From positions 530,399 to 594,398 of the forward strand of contig BLAL01000074.1 in NCBI GenBank assembly GCA_015698045.1: DNA of 64,000 nt, given 5' to 3'. Of the stretch, positions 33,141 through 42,907 are shown one piece after another. The position numbers and the translations under genes are program-made. The notes beneath the pieces were generated by a model. It was not told the DNA's origin. It searched no databases and worked only from the letters and a program-made list of their open reading frames with translations. Every line of letters begins with the position of its first letter. Position 1 is the first letter of the stretch. The DNA is from Rhizophagus clarus (lineage: Eukaryota > Glomeromycota > Glomeromycetes > Glomerales > Glomeraceae).

Positions 33141-36060
33141 TATAAATGTGAGTTACTTACAAGAAAAGTGAGTAAAAAAAGGTTTGTAAAAAAAAAATGA
33201 ATTGATGCAAATATTTCGATCAAACATAACGAAATGTGTGGTATTATATATCATTTTGAATCATGTACTATGTATTATACAAATCCAAGCTAACTTTATT
33301 TTAATGAAAGATATTTTTTTATCAAAATAATAAACAATATTACTTCGTCTGAAAATTAATTTTTTATCCCTAATAACATACTATTTTGATAATTATTATT
33401 AAAATTACAAATACCTTATCTAATAATAATAGCATGGCATCGATGAACGAATATTACGAATAAATGATACCCATTGTATGTAGATCTGTGCGTAGTAGAA
33501 TAAAATTGTGATCATTTAAAGAACTTTTTTAGTAATTTAAAAACAAATAATCTATCCAAATTTGTTCAGATATTAGTCATTTCTTAGATGAGATATTGTA
33601 CAGGATAACATTTTTTTAAAAAAAAAGTTCAACAAAACAGTCTTGAAAAAAACGCCAACATGCAGCATGTTGGAGTTTCCGAACATAATATATTTTATTT
33701 TATTTTATAATTTGTAATAAATTATCATTTTGATCTAGCAAAAAAAAATTTTTTTCTTTTTTTTTTCTGTACGTGTGAAAAAATTTTTAAATTATACATA
33801 GGGTTTTTACATATATTCGGATCATTGAATCAATTAATTTAATAGAAAAATTAAAAATAAAGAATTTATTTTTATATTAATGACACAAAAATAGGTTTTT
33901 ATTATTCTTATTATTTTGTTTTTTTTTTAATTTTTTGCAAGTTTTATTATTCTGTTCAATTGTATATGTGATTTACGACGATCCTATTGTTTTTTAGACG
34001 CTCAAGGTAAATATATTTATCCGATGCCGTTATAATCTCCACCGTGCATTAAGGTTTTATGACCTGCATTATTATGGCCGGAATCAGAAAAGGTTTTTCT
34101 TGGTTAAAGATTTTATTATGGTATAATAATTTCAGTGATAAACAATCATATATCTGATTTAAGAATAGACCATGTCAATAAGGAGTAGATTTTCCTTATC
34201 TTCTACAGGCAGTTCATGTTTATTCGAAGAAATAAATGTAACTTTTTTTTTTTGAGGCAAAAATATAGTGTTTATTGAATCTGTATATATATTTTATATA
34301 TCAAAGAACTCGGTCACCAGTTTTTTTCTTCAAATGAATTACCGATACTTGAATAATTTTTTTATGCATGATAAGGTACAGTATTTGCCAATAGAATGAA
34401 AAAGAAAATAATTATAAACAAAAAAAAAAGAATAAGAAAAATTTTTTTTAAACAATTTTATTACTCTAAATTAATACTGTACAAATTTAAAACTTGTATA
34501 TTTGACCGACCGTTTAACAGATTGTTTAATCGATGGTCAGACCGAGTATTGCGGTATAGTCTTTATTTCATTTTGATCTCTACCGAAGTGTTACCGAGTT
34601 ACTCTCTGTAAGCCGAAACCGATCGGTAAACGGTCGGTTGAACAGTCTACCGTCTAACCCGACCGATGACCGACCATGACTAACCAGGTCTGACTGTCCT
34701 AACTGATCCGCATGCCTTTTGAATTAAAAGTCTAATACCGACTACAGTATCTAGATATCTAGATTCACATATAATTCCTTTCTTCTACTTTATACAATAT
34801 TTAATTTTATTTTTATTCTATTTTTCCTTATTTTTTGTAATATTATTTTCACTCTTTCGCGTCTAGTTTCCGATTCGATTATGTGATTTATTAAAATACT
34901 ATTCATTGCTTTGCGCTTATTTTCTTCCATCATTTATCATACCTTTATTCTTGATAAAATCAGTATTCTGTTGGATTATCGTTGTCAATAATGGTAAATA
35001 TTTTGACAAGAAATTTCATTTTTTCTATCGCTATATTTCGTTCTTTATTTAATCATTATAGAATATTTCTTACGCCTGAATTATTTGTTTAATTAACGAA
35101 ATGCTTTTTGTATATGTTAATGCATGTTTAAGTGTTCCTTCTTATATAATACAAGTTTAACAAAATTTATAATGCAACATATATCGATTGAAAATGACAA
35201 ATTGTTCAATCATCGAGGCATCTTTTAATTTTTTCTTTTCTTTAAAATCTTTAAACGATATTGATAAAGTTTTATCTTTTCTTTTATAAATCTTTTTTTT
35301 TTTTTGATAAATTTAAATTTACTCACAACTTTTATATTTTTGTACTATCAAATTTGTATCATATTTGTCTGAAATTATATTAAAATGCGATAAATAATTT
35401 TCTTTATTCAATTTTTCTTATCGTTACGTTATTTTGATCGTTGACCATTTGTTGAAAAAAAGTATAATTAAGGATCTTTGAATTTTTAAACGTGTGCGTG
35501 TTTTACGTATAGAGAGTGGCTAAACTGTTTAAATTTATATACTGTAGTATAAAATACCACATTGCCAGATCTTTTGCGACAGTATATCAAATTTGTTCAT
35601 TTGTATTTTCTTCAAGTAGTTTTCCGAATTAGAACAGATTCAAACCTGAAGATGAAATTATAAATTGGGTACATTAAGCAACTATTTTGCGAGAATCACA
35701 ATAACGCATCGATGTACTTAATAAATAATTGATAATATAAACGCGAGGACTTGTAATTTTATAATTGCGGGACAAGGGATTCACGTGTTACTGTATCACG
35801 TGTCATACTAACATGTATCTACGAGAGGAATTTTCTGTCTTTATTGCTCATTATTACAAATTAAACCTACACTTTATGTACCTCCTGCTGTTTAAAATTC
35901 TATCCATATGATACTCAAAATAAAAAAAAATGAAGAACTATAATTGAAAAATAGAAGAAAATTTGATGTAACAGATATCTTAATATTTATGCATCTCATG
36001 CTGTTAATTAGTTATTTAACGAACATATCTCCCACTTTGGAATTTTTCTTTTATAGATCG
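33141..36060. other. Long AT-rich intergenic region
   Basis: The start of this stretch is the upstream region of the minus-strand kinase gene. No gene is supported; a 71-codon plus-strand frame at 34396-34611 is Lys-rich at the start and runs into the CCGACCG repeat cluster. T-run/A-run junctions lie near 33612 and 33750. Confidence 0.45.
34503..34690. repeat. CCGACCG-motif cluster with inverted copies
   Basis: GACCGACCGTTTAACAG (34504-34520) has an inverted near-copy around 34628-34650 (AACGGTCGGTTGAACAG). Further GACCG/CGGTC motifs are packed between and after. It resembles the subterminal part of the short inverted-repeat elements elsewhere in the window, but I found no clear ends or target duplication. 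Confidence 0.45.
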
Positions 36061-36152
36061 AGTTAGTGTCCGTATCACTTGTGGTAAGATAGGTTTTCCG
36101 CCAAAAGCTGTGCCACATGTAAGTATTCTATCATTTTTACACAATTAACGTT

Positions 36153-36453
36153 TTACACTCTATAGGAACCCTTTACGGTCGATGTCACCATCGTTAATGA
36201 TCCTGATACATTTTTTATGAAGACAATTTAGACATTTCAGGATCTTCGAATCCGTTCAAAATGATATATAATATTATGTAAACGTACCAGTTGTTTTGAG
36301 GCCGGTAGGAATTTGTATAGTATCCCACTTCACACTCACTGTACTACTGAATTTTTGATCCGTATTTGGCTCTGCAACTACGATATGATCAAGTGCAACG
36401 ATTAAAGATGCCAGAAGGAATACGACCAGAAAGGATTTAAGCAGTTTCTTCAT
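36153..36453 (-). CDS. Small predicted secreted protein, two exons
   Basis: Exon 1 runs from ATG 36453 to 36288, exon 2 from 36202 to 36153; the 85-bp intron has GTACGT and CAG ends. The spliced length is 216 bases, 71 residues plus TAA. The N-terminus MKKLLKSFLVVFLLASLIVA is a textbook signal peptide, followed by a short polar mature peptide (EPNTDQKFSSTVSVKWDTI). There are no cysteines in the mature part. The frame is open further upstream, but this ATG has the signal peptide directly after it and a TATA box about 95 bases upstream. Small secreted proteins are candidate effectors in mycorrhizal fungi, but nothing in the sequence shows this function. A competing plus-strand exon pair overlaps (see findings). 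Confidence 0.55.
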
Positions 36454-36546
36454 GTTTAATTTAGCGTTTGTTATAGTAAAAGTATGTTTGAGAAATATTA
36501 GATCGTGAAAACACAATTACCTTGAAACGAGCACAAAAGTCCCATA

Positions 36547-36556
36547 CTTATATAAG
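36547..36556 (-). promoter_or_regulatory. TATA box of the small secreted-protein gene
   Basis: CTTATATAAG lies 94-103 bases upstream of the ATG at 36453, the distance expected for a fungal TATA box with a 60-70 base leader. The surrounding sequence is less AT-rich than usual here, so the motif stands out. Confidence 0.45.
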
Positions 36557-36559
36557 AGA

Positions 36560-37187
36560 AGAATTTGGGATCGCCCAACCTTCCACAAATTATCGGTGTC
36601 TCGAAAGCTTGATAGTACGGGACTACGAATCCCCATATTTATGTATCTAATTAATTAATTAATTAAAATAAAGATTTTTGAATAGAATTAGTATGTTTTT
36701 AATTAGCAACTTTACTTTTAAAGAAATAAGATCGACTATATATATATATAATTAAGTGCAAATATGGAATTAGAATGAGTTGGATAATTAATCACTGATT
36801 GACACCAAATAGACGATCAATGAAATATATTTATTTGTGCATAAATTCGTAATTTAAAAATTTCCCTTGAATTTAATAGTTATAATTTTGGGCTTTTTTT
36901 ATGAATCTGCATTATGGTAAATTAGCTAAAAATGATGTAAATGCAGAGGAGATAAAAGCACATTAGGATGAAGTAAGTTCGTGCTTAATAATATTTATAA
37001 TGCGAGTACTGCATTATTATTTAAAGGATCGGCCGTACTTTACTAATTTTGTCAAACATCCTGCTTAAATTACTGCGTTTCGGAATATAATTGGTGCTGA
37101 TTTAGTTGACCAATAGACGCGATGTTGGCACAACATGTGAGTCATTGTTGCCAGAATTAGCTTTTTTAAAAAACTGATATTATCATA
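36560..37187. other. Intergenic region, no gene recognised
   Basis: No motif or repeat is seen apart from a short AT microsatellite near 36737-36750. Confidence 0.45.
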
Positions 37188-37380
37188 ATTCCAGCTATAC
37201 TTGCCGCCCATATTAATGGGATTGGGAAAATCCCATATCCCATCCCATCCCATATCCCATCCCATATCCCATGATCCCATCCCATTTGTCATAATCCCAT
37301 TCCAATCCCAAATCCCAATCCCACCCATATCCCATATCCCATATCCCATCCCATATCCCATATCCCATATCCCATCCCAT

Positions 37381-37810
37381 TATACATGAAACCGAAATTG
37401 GTTAATTTCGACCCCCGAAATGGTCGAAATGGTCGAAATGGTCGAAATGATTTCGACCTGGGCCCCTCCAAAAGTCGAAATGGCCGAAATTACGTCATAG
37501 TCATGTGATTTTTATAGTAAACAATAATATTAAAATTCAAAGTTAACGATTCCCGCATCCAGTGATCCGATTTTTATGATCTTGACGCGGTTGGATTCCG
37601 CTCATCGAGAGGATTCCAATGATATGCGTTGCATATCTGTAGCATCAATATTGACGGAGTTATTCACGTTTAAAATTTGGTATTAAATTATAATTATAAA
37701 AATCACATGACTATGACGTAATTTCGACTATTTCGACTTTAATTTCGACTTTTGACCTTCCCAAGTCGAAATATTTCGACTTTTGGGTTTTAATTTCGAC
37801 TTCATGTATA
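37381..37810. mobile_element. 430-bp nested inverted-repeat element with TCGAAAT arrays
   Basis: Ends are TATACATGAA (37381) and TTCATGTATA (37810). The inverted arms extend about 135 bases: arrays of GGTCGAAAT/AAGTCGAAAT motifs, then a conserved stretch ATTACGTCATAGTCATGTGA found at both inner arm ends (about 37487-37516 and 37697-37726). Flanking 8-mers are CATCCCAT (37373-37380) and CATACCAT (37811-37818), 7 of 8 matching, so it inserted within the CCCATAT array of the larger element. No coding capacity. Confidence 0.8.
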
Positions 37811-38439
37811 CATACCATATCCCATAATATTATTAACAAAAAAAAGGCTTATTATTTAATAATATTATTAACAAAAAAAAGGCTTAGTATTGTTGGGTCA
37901 GTTCTTTGACGTTAGCAATCACTAACAATTATTATTTTGTGGTAGCAGAAGGTTTATTTATCAATACTTTAAATACAACTTGTAAAAATCTCAATCAAAT
38001 GTGTAATACCAATTCCCATATGTCAGATTCACAGGTATTCATCACAAGTAAAGAGATAACTTAACAATCAAAAATAAAAATATTAATAAAATAAAGGCTT
38101 TAAAAGAACTTGTGAACATGTCTTGTCTGGAATAAATCCAGAGCTTTATTTATAACAATTGCAATTATAATAATGATAAATCATAAATATCTTACATAGA
38201 ACAAAAATAATACATATATGCCATTTATGCTATATTAAAAATATATGATATATCTATAATGTATGTAATATTACCTATGTATGCTATGTCATTCATTTAT
38301 GACATCGGTGACATTAATCAATGAAGTCACATGATCAGATACGACAGTATTAAATAACAATAAAAGGCTTGGTATTTAATAAAATTATTAACAAAAATGG
38401 CTTAATATTTAATAAAATTATTAATAAAAGAAAGAACAA

Positions 38440-38715
38440 AAAAAACTTAATATTTAATAAAAAATACTTAGTATTTAATTAAAAATACTTAATATTTGAT
38501 TAAAAATACTTAATATTTGATTAAAAATACTTAATATTTGATTAAAAATACTTAATATTTGATTAAAAATACTTAATATTTGATTAAAAATACTTAATAT
38601 TTGATTAAAAATACTTAATATTTGATTAAAAATACTTAATATTTGATTAAAAATACTAAATATTTAATTAAAAATACTTAATATTTAATTAAAAATACTT
38701 AATATTTAATAAAAA
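38440..38715. repeat. Minisatellite, 21-bp unit, about 12 copies
   Basis: Unit AAAAATACTTAATATTTGAT plus T is repeated nearly perfectly in the centre (about 38480-38645), with diverged units (TATTTAATT) at both edges. It lies inside the 2-kb transposon. The homogeneity of the central copies indicates recent slippage or unequal exchange. Confidence 0.85.
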
Positions 38716-39363
38716 ATGTATCAAATTACTTAAGAATTCAGTATTTAACAAAAAGTGGCTAAGCTTAGTATTTAACAAAATGGCTTTTTATTCAATAAAA
38801 AAGGCTTAGCACTTAAAAAAAAATTTTTAATTATAAATTTAAATTTATTAATATACAGTATTTTTAATTATTGGGCTATGAATATCTAATATAACAATAT
38901 TTACAAATCATTAAATATAAAAAAAATTATAAAAAAATAATAAAATATTACTAAAAGTGCCAAAAAATAAATTTTTTTAAAGATAAACAGTAAAAGAAAA
39001 AAATTTTATTCTTAAAAAAATAACAAAATTCATAAATATTTATTGTATATTCAAATGGGATTTGGGATGGGATTTGGGATTTGGGATGGGATTGGGAATG
39101 GGATTTGGGATTGGAATGGGAATGGGATTTAGGATTGGGATGGGATGGGATTGGGATGGGATGGGACTCCCATCCCATTTAAATGGGCGGCAAGTATAAT
39201 TCCAGCCCTGTATGTATGTACGATACGGTTGATTTGTCGTTTGCAAATTACAAGATAACTAGAATATGCATTTTAGAAGAAAATCTCTTCCCGCTGATCA
39301 TCTTGGCCAAAATTTTTGAAGAAAAACAAACCAAAATAAACCACTGAAAATAATATAACAAAC

Positions 39364-40624
39364 ATGGGAATAATGATATCGAGAGAAGAAGTGAAAGCAC
39401 TAGAAGGCTTCAGAAAACTACAACAAGAAGAACGGGTGGCCTTACTTATAGAAAGAGGAATGGAAATAGAAGGAAGAGACCGAGAGATAGGAGAATTTTT
39501 AGGAACAGACGAGGTGACTGGAGCTCTAATAAGAGGCTTAATTACATTAGGAGCTGATAAACAACGGGAGCTCATGGTGAATGAAGCAAATCAATATATT
39601 AAAACTATATAAGACATGCACAATGAACTGACAAATGAACGAATGGTCAAATACATGGAAGATAAAAAGAGATGGGAAGAACACATGAAATACTATTATC
39701 ACACCACCTCACCAAAGACCCACAACCTAATCACAGAAGTGGGTACGACTGATATAGAAGACATAACCCAACTCAAAGGAACAAACGATAATACTCCAAA
39801 GGAAGAACTTGACCCCTTCGAAGACTACACATCCAGTGACGAGGAAACATACACTAACAAGAGACATAGAGAAATGACTATTGATCACACTAGTGACAAG
39901 GAAAGTTCACAAAACACCAATCAAAAATCAAGAATGCAGGCGAAAAATAGAAAAGGAAAAAATTTATTTATCGAAGACCAATCAATCATGATTGCTAATG
40001 ATAATGAAATCATAATGTCCTATTCAGGTAGAAGTAACAAGAACACCTCGCAACACAATCCAAAAGGAGTAAAAGACTTTAAATACTTCACAGGAATTGT
40101 GGAGTATAGCCTAAAAGAGAAAGATCAATAAAAGATCATCGAATCATTGAACAATGAAGAATATGATGAACCGTTACTCCCATATACCATAAATAGATTA
40201 GGCACCATGCACAATGAACACATGACACCTTACGTATACGTTGGTTTCTATTACAAAAAAGAATGAGACAATTTTTGTAAAAATGACCACGTGATTAAGA
40301 ATATAGGGAAATTCAAATCACTAAGATGGATGGATGCAGTAGACGAACAAATTACAATAATTTTTGAACACATCTCCAAGGCAATAATACAATCTGACTT
40401 AGAAACACACATCAAAAAAGAAATAGGAAAAATTATAACAATTGAAGATATCAGACAAGATAGCAAGCATGAGGAATAGAGTGTAAAAGCCAAGGTGGAC
40501 GTTAGATACACAGAAATGAAACTACTAGACACCTGGGGATTTTATCTACAAAATGGCAAATTCATAACGGTTCGACCCTTAAACTTCAGGAGGCAAGAGA
40601 TAGATAGCCGCAATAATAACGTAG
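39364..40624 (+). pseudogene. LINE ORF1, 5' part
   Basis: One frame runs from ATG 39364 up to the gypsy insertion with only point stops: TAA 39610, TAA 40129, TGA 40264 and TAG 40477. The first 80 residues are helical and charged (REEVKALEGFRKLQQEERVA). After an acidic low-complexity stretch comes a segment like the RNA-binding part of fungal LINE ORF1 proteins (TWGFYLQNGKFITVRPLNFR). ORF1 proteins bind element RNA and help assemble the retrotransposition particle. No indels are needed to follow the frame, so decay was by substitution. The reading frame continues at 48004 after the gypsy element. Confidence 0.75.
40621..40624. repeat. Left target-site duplication of gypsy element (GTAG)
   Basis: GTAG precedes the TG of the 5' LTR and recurs directly after the CA of the 3' LTR (48004-48007). 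Confidence 0.85.
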
Positions 40625-40842
40625 TGTTACGATCGAACAGTCATGTGATTGCTGATCATGTTGCGAATGTTGCGAATGTCACGAATGTTGCGAATGTCAC
40701 AAATGTTATAAATGTTACGAATATTGCAAATGTTTGATATGTTAAACATATGCAATATAACAAATATGTGAAATATATGAAATAAGTAGCATTTATGTGA
40801 TATGTTAGATATGTCAAGTAAATTTAGTGTAGTTGTTTTTTG

Positions 40843-40850
40843 TATAAATA
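40843..40850 (+). promoter_or_regulatory. LTR TATA box
   Basis: TATAAATA within TGTATAAATATAGGCG; the polyadenylation hexamers follow 43-60 bases downstream (40893, 40898), giving the usual U3-R order. The same site is at 47653-47660 in the 3' LTR. Confidence 0.6.
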
Positions 40851-40892
40851 TAGGCGTTTTTAATCAATGTAAAAACAGATAATTTCGTTTTA

Positions 40893-40903
40893 AATAAAAT
40901 AAA
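40893..40903 (+). terminator. LTR polyadenylation signals
   Basis: Two overlapping AATAAA hexamers (40893-40898 and 40898-40903) lie downstream of the LTR TATA box. The copy in the 3' LTR would end the genomic transcript. Confidence 0.5.
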
Positions 40904-41196
40904 GCATTTATTTAATAAGTTATCTCGTTGTTAAAGTGTTAGTTTATTTGTAAATTAATGCTTGCGTCTGAGTGTAATTGCTAGTGTGTGCATTACCTAT
41001 TCGCAACCGATTAATTTACATTTTTCTTGTTTAAGTTGATCATGTAACCTTCGTAAATTGATCAATGGTGAAACGTTTATTAGTAATTTATTATATTTTA
41101 TTTCACTTTTGCATTTACATTTAATTAATAAAAACCTTCTGCTACATATATACAACGCTTATTTTCATAAGCATAAAAGAACTGGCATTTACAAAT

Positions 41197-41214
41197 TGGT
41201 GCCTTCTGCCAGAA
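41197..41214 (+). other. Primer-binding site
   Basis: TGGTGCCTTCTGCCAGAA begins 3 bases after the 5' LTR. TGG at this distance from the LTR is the expected complement of a tRNA 3' CCA end; the tRNA was not identified. Confidence 0.6.
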
Positions 41215-41242
41215 TCCTAATTCCCGATCTTTAATCCCTTTT

Positions 41243-42874
41243 ATGTTTCAAAATCATTTCAATCGTAATACCCTACATGACGCTATACATAGACAATTAG
41301 GACTAACTAACGTAGCCAATTATCATCGTGATTTTTCGTGTAATAATTGCTACCCATCGGAAGTCCCTTTGACCCCTACCTTTCAACACTTCTTGGATTG
41401 GATTTCTTCCAATTACCCTGTTATAGAATATACCCGATTTACTCAGCAACATTTTGAGGAAGTTGCATATTCAGTCAATACTGCAGATATCGATAACACT
41501 ATACACGACCTGATATTCAGTATCAGATACGCTGATATTGAACTAATAGATTACACCCAATTGTGTCAAGACTTCATTAACGCTTATAATATAACTAACA
41601 GATTCCAACAGGATCCTAACGAAGTCCTATATCAAATCAGTGAAACCACCACTTCACCTGAACCTGAAAACTTAAGTGATACCCAATCAGATACTTCTGA
41701 GGAGGATATACACCAATTTCACATCCCCTTACCTCCTGTTTACAACACACCGAATAATCCTGTTCCAGCACTCCCAATAGTGAACAATATGGCACAACCT
41801 AATCAACAAGACTTTCAACAATTAAGGGCAGCTATCGCTGCATTGACCCAGGCATTACCGAATACCAACAACGCCCTGGCCGGAAATACCCAGGCAATCA
41901 ACAACCCACCACGTCGGGAAGGAAGAGTGGCTGAATTACCATACTTCTATGGAGGTAATCAAGATCCAGTCACGTGGTTAGAAGACTTTACTAGAGCATG
42001 TAATGCTAATGGCATTGCAAATGGCCGAAAGTTGGAGGTTGTACCGGCTTACTTGAGAGGTGCCGCCTCTACTTGGTGGAATGCCAATCAAGCATTGCCA
42101 AATAACAACCAGAATAGAATCACTGCATGGACTGGTAATAATAACAACACCGACTTTATTCAGAATTTCCCTGCGGCTTTTAGGACTCAAACGCTGGTTG
42201 AAATTTGGACGACCGAATTGGAGCAAAGGCGTCAGCAACCCGGTGAAGATGTAAATACATATGCAGCCGCCTTACAGGAATTGTATCGAAGGGTAGAAAC
42301 GAATGCCTTTGCTTACCCTGAAGCAATTAAGGCTCGGAAATTTGTGAATGGTCTATTACCCGACCTATATGTCACTGTTAAGCCTCATAACGACCAGACA
42401 TGGAATGGCGCTGTGGATCGAGCGAAAGCATATGAGTTAACACACCAAGATCAAGGTGCCGTTAGCGCCTACCTCAATAAGTTTACGCCCATGACCACCA
42501 ATAACCATACAGCTGACTTACTTAAAGCCATTCAGGATCTGACTAAGCAAGTACAAACGTTAAGTTACGGAAACCGAGGAAATCGAAATAATAACGGTCC
42601 CCGATTTACCAATCAACAGACGTCAGGACAAACGTCGCAATCATCAAACAGACCAAATCAGTACGTCTGTTATGCCTGTGGAGAACCCGGACATGTAGTA
42701 AGGACTTGTCCGAATAAAAATAACAATTCCAGCCGTCTGAATAATAGCCAGAATTCTAATAACAATAGTGCTGCCCCGCAACCAACCAGCTCGAATGATC
42801 AACTTGCGCAGATTCACCAGTTGCTGGCTCAATTGGCGCAACCAGAAGATGGGGTGAATCAACATTTAAACTAA
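41243..42874 (+). CDS. gag: Gypsy Gag polyprotein
   Basis: An intact 543-residue frame starts at the first ATG after the primer-binding site. Residues about 225-370 form the Retrotrans_gag (capsid) region (VAELPYFYGGNQDPVTWLED, then LRGAASTWW). A CCHC zinc knuckle, CYACGEPGHVVRTC, lies at about 476-489 and a Gln/Asn-rich tail follows. Gag forms the virus-like particle and the knuckle packages element RNA. The stop TAA (42872-42874) directly follows a TTTAAAC slippery heptamer, so a fraction of ribosomes should continue into pol. No damage is seen. An Asn/Gln-rich N-terminal third precedes the capsid region and has no family I know. Confidence 0.93.
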   Translation: MFQNHFNRNTLHDAIHRQLGLTNVANYHRDFSCNNCYPSEVPLTPTFQHFLDWISSNYPVIEYTRFTQQHFEEVAYSVNTADIDNTIHDLIFSIRYADIELIDYTQLCQDFINAYNITNRFQQDPNEVLYQISETTTSPEPENLSDTQSDTSEEDIHQFHIPLPPVYNTPNNPVPALPIVNNMAQPNQQDFQQLRAAIAALTQALPNTNNALAGNTQAINNPPRREGRVAELPYFYGGNQDPVTWLEDFTRACNANGIANGRKLEVVPAYLRGAASTWWNANQALPNNNQNRITAWTGNNNNTDFIQNFPAAFRTQTLVEIWTTELEQRRQQPGEDVNTYAAALQELYRRVETNAFAYPEAIKARKFVNGLLPDLYVTVKPHNDQTWNGAVDRAKAYELTHQDQGAVSAYLNKFTPMTTNNHTADLLKAIQDLTKQVQTLSYGNRGNRNNNGPRFTNQQTSGQTSQSSNRPNQYVCYACGEPGHVVRTCPNKNNNSSRLNNSQNSNNNSAAPQPTSSNDQLAQIHQLLAQLAQPEDGVNQHLN

Positions 42875-42907
42875 GAGGCGTACCTCATGTGGGTGAGTGT
42901 ACACGCC
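42865..42907 (+). promoter_or_regulatory. -1 programmed ribosomal frameshift signal between gag and pol
   Basis: T TTA AAC (42865-42871) lies in the gag frame in the canonical X XXY YYZ register, followed at once by the gag stop. After a 5-base spacer, GGCGTAC-CTCA (42877-42887) can fold with TGAG (42894-42897) and GT..ACGCC (42899-42907), a stem with small bulges and a 6-base loop. The pol frame is the -1 frame of gag and is open from 42799. These three elements are what known -1 frameshift sites have. Confidence 0.75.

Larger units (their letters stand above)
37196..39198. mobile_element. 2.0-kb DNA transposon with perfect 14-bp TIR and 8-bp TSD
   Basis: TATACTTGCCGCCC (37196-37209) and its exact reverse complement (39185-39198) bound the element. 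ATTCCAGC is duplicated at 37188-37195 and 39199-39206. Just inside both ends are long arrays of CCCATATCCCAT / GGGATGGGAT motifs in inverted orientation (37210-37380 and 39055-39180), likely transposase-binding subterminal repeats. No transposase is encoded; the inside holds a nested element (37381-37810), unique AT-rich sequence and a 21-bp minisatellite. The 8-bp duplication suggests a hAT-type mechanism. The short frames of repeated GYGIWDMG or PISHPIS are translations of the motif array only. Confidence 0.9.
40625..41193 (+). repeat. 5' LTR, 569 bp
   Basis: Begins TGTTACGATCG and ends GGCATTTACA. U3 contains a 9-bp tandem array (GCGAATGTT/GTCAC variants, 40660-40735), then TATAAATA at 40843 and AATAAA signals at 40893 and 40898. 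It differs from the 3' LTR at six positions, all transitions; in four of them this LTR has TG or CA where the other has CG. Confidence 0.95.

Noticed and set aside
34396..34611. 71-codon plus-strand frame
   Set aside because: Lys-rich start from A-runs, then CCGACCG repeat; no family signal.
37065..37471. Gly/Trp-rich and Pro/Ser-rich frames (GYGIWDMG, PISHPIS) in the CCCATAT array
   Set aside because: They arise from the simple repeat in all frames; no start context, no neighbours, inside a transposon terminus.
38440..38715. CRISPR-like array
   Set aside because: The 21-bp units are contiguous, with no spacers, in a fungal transposon.
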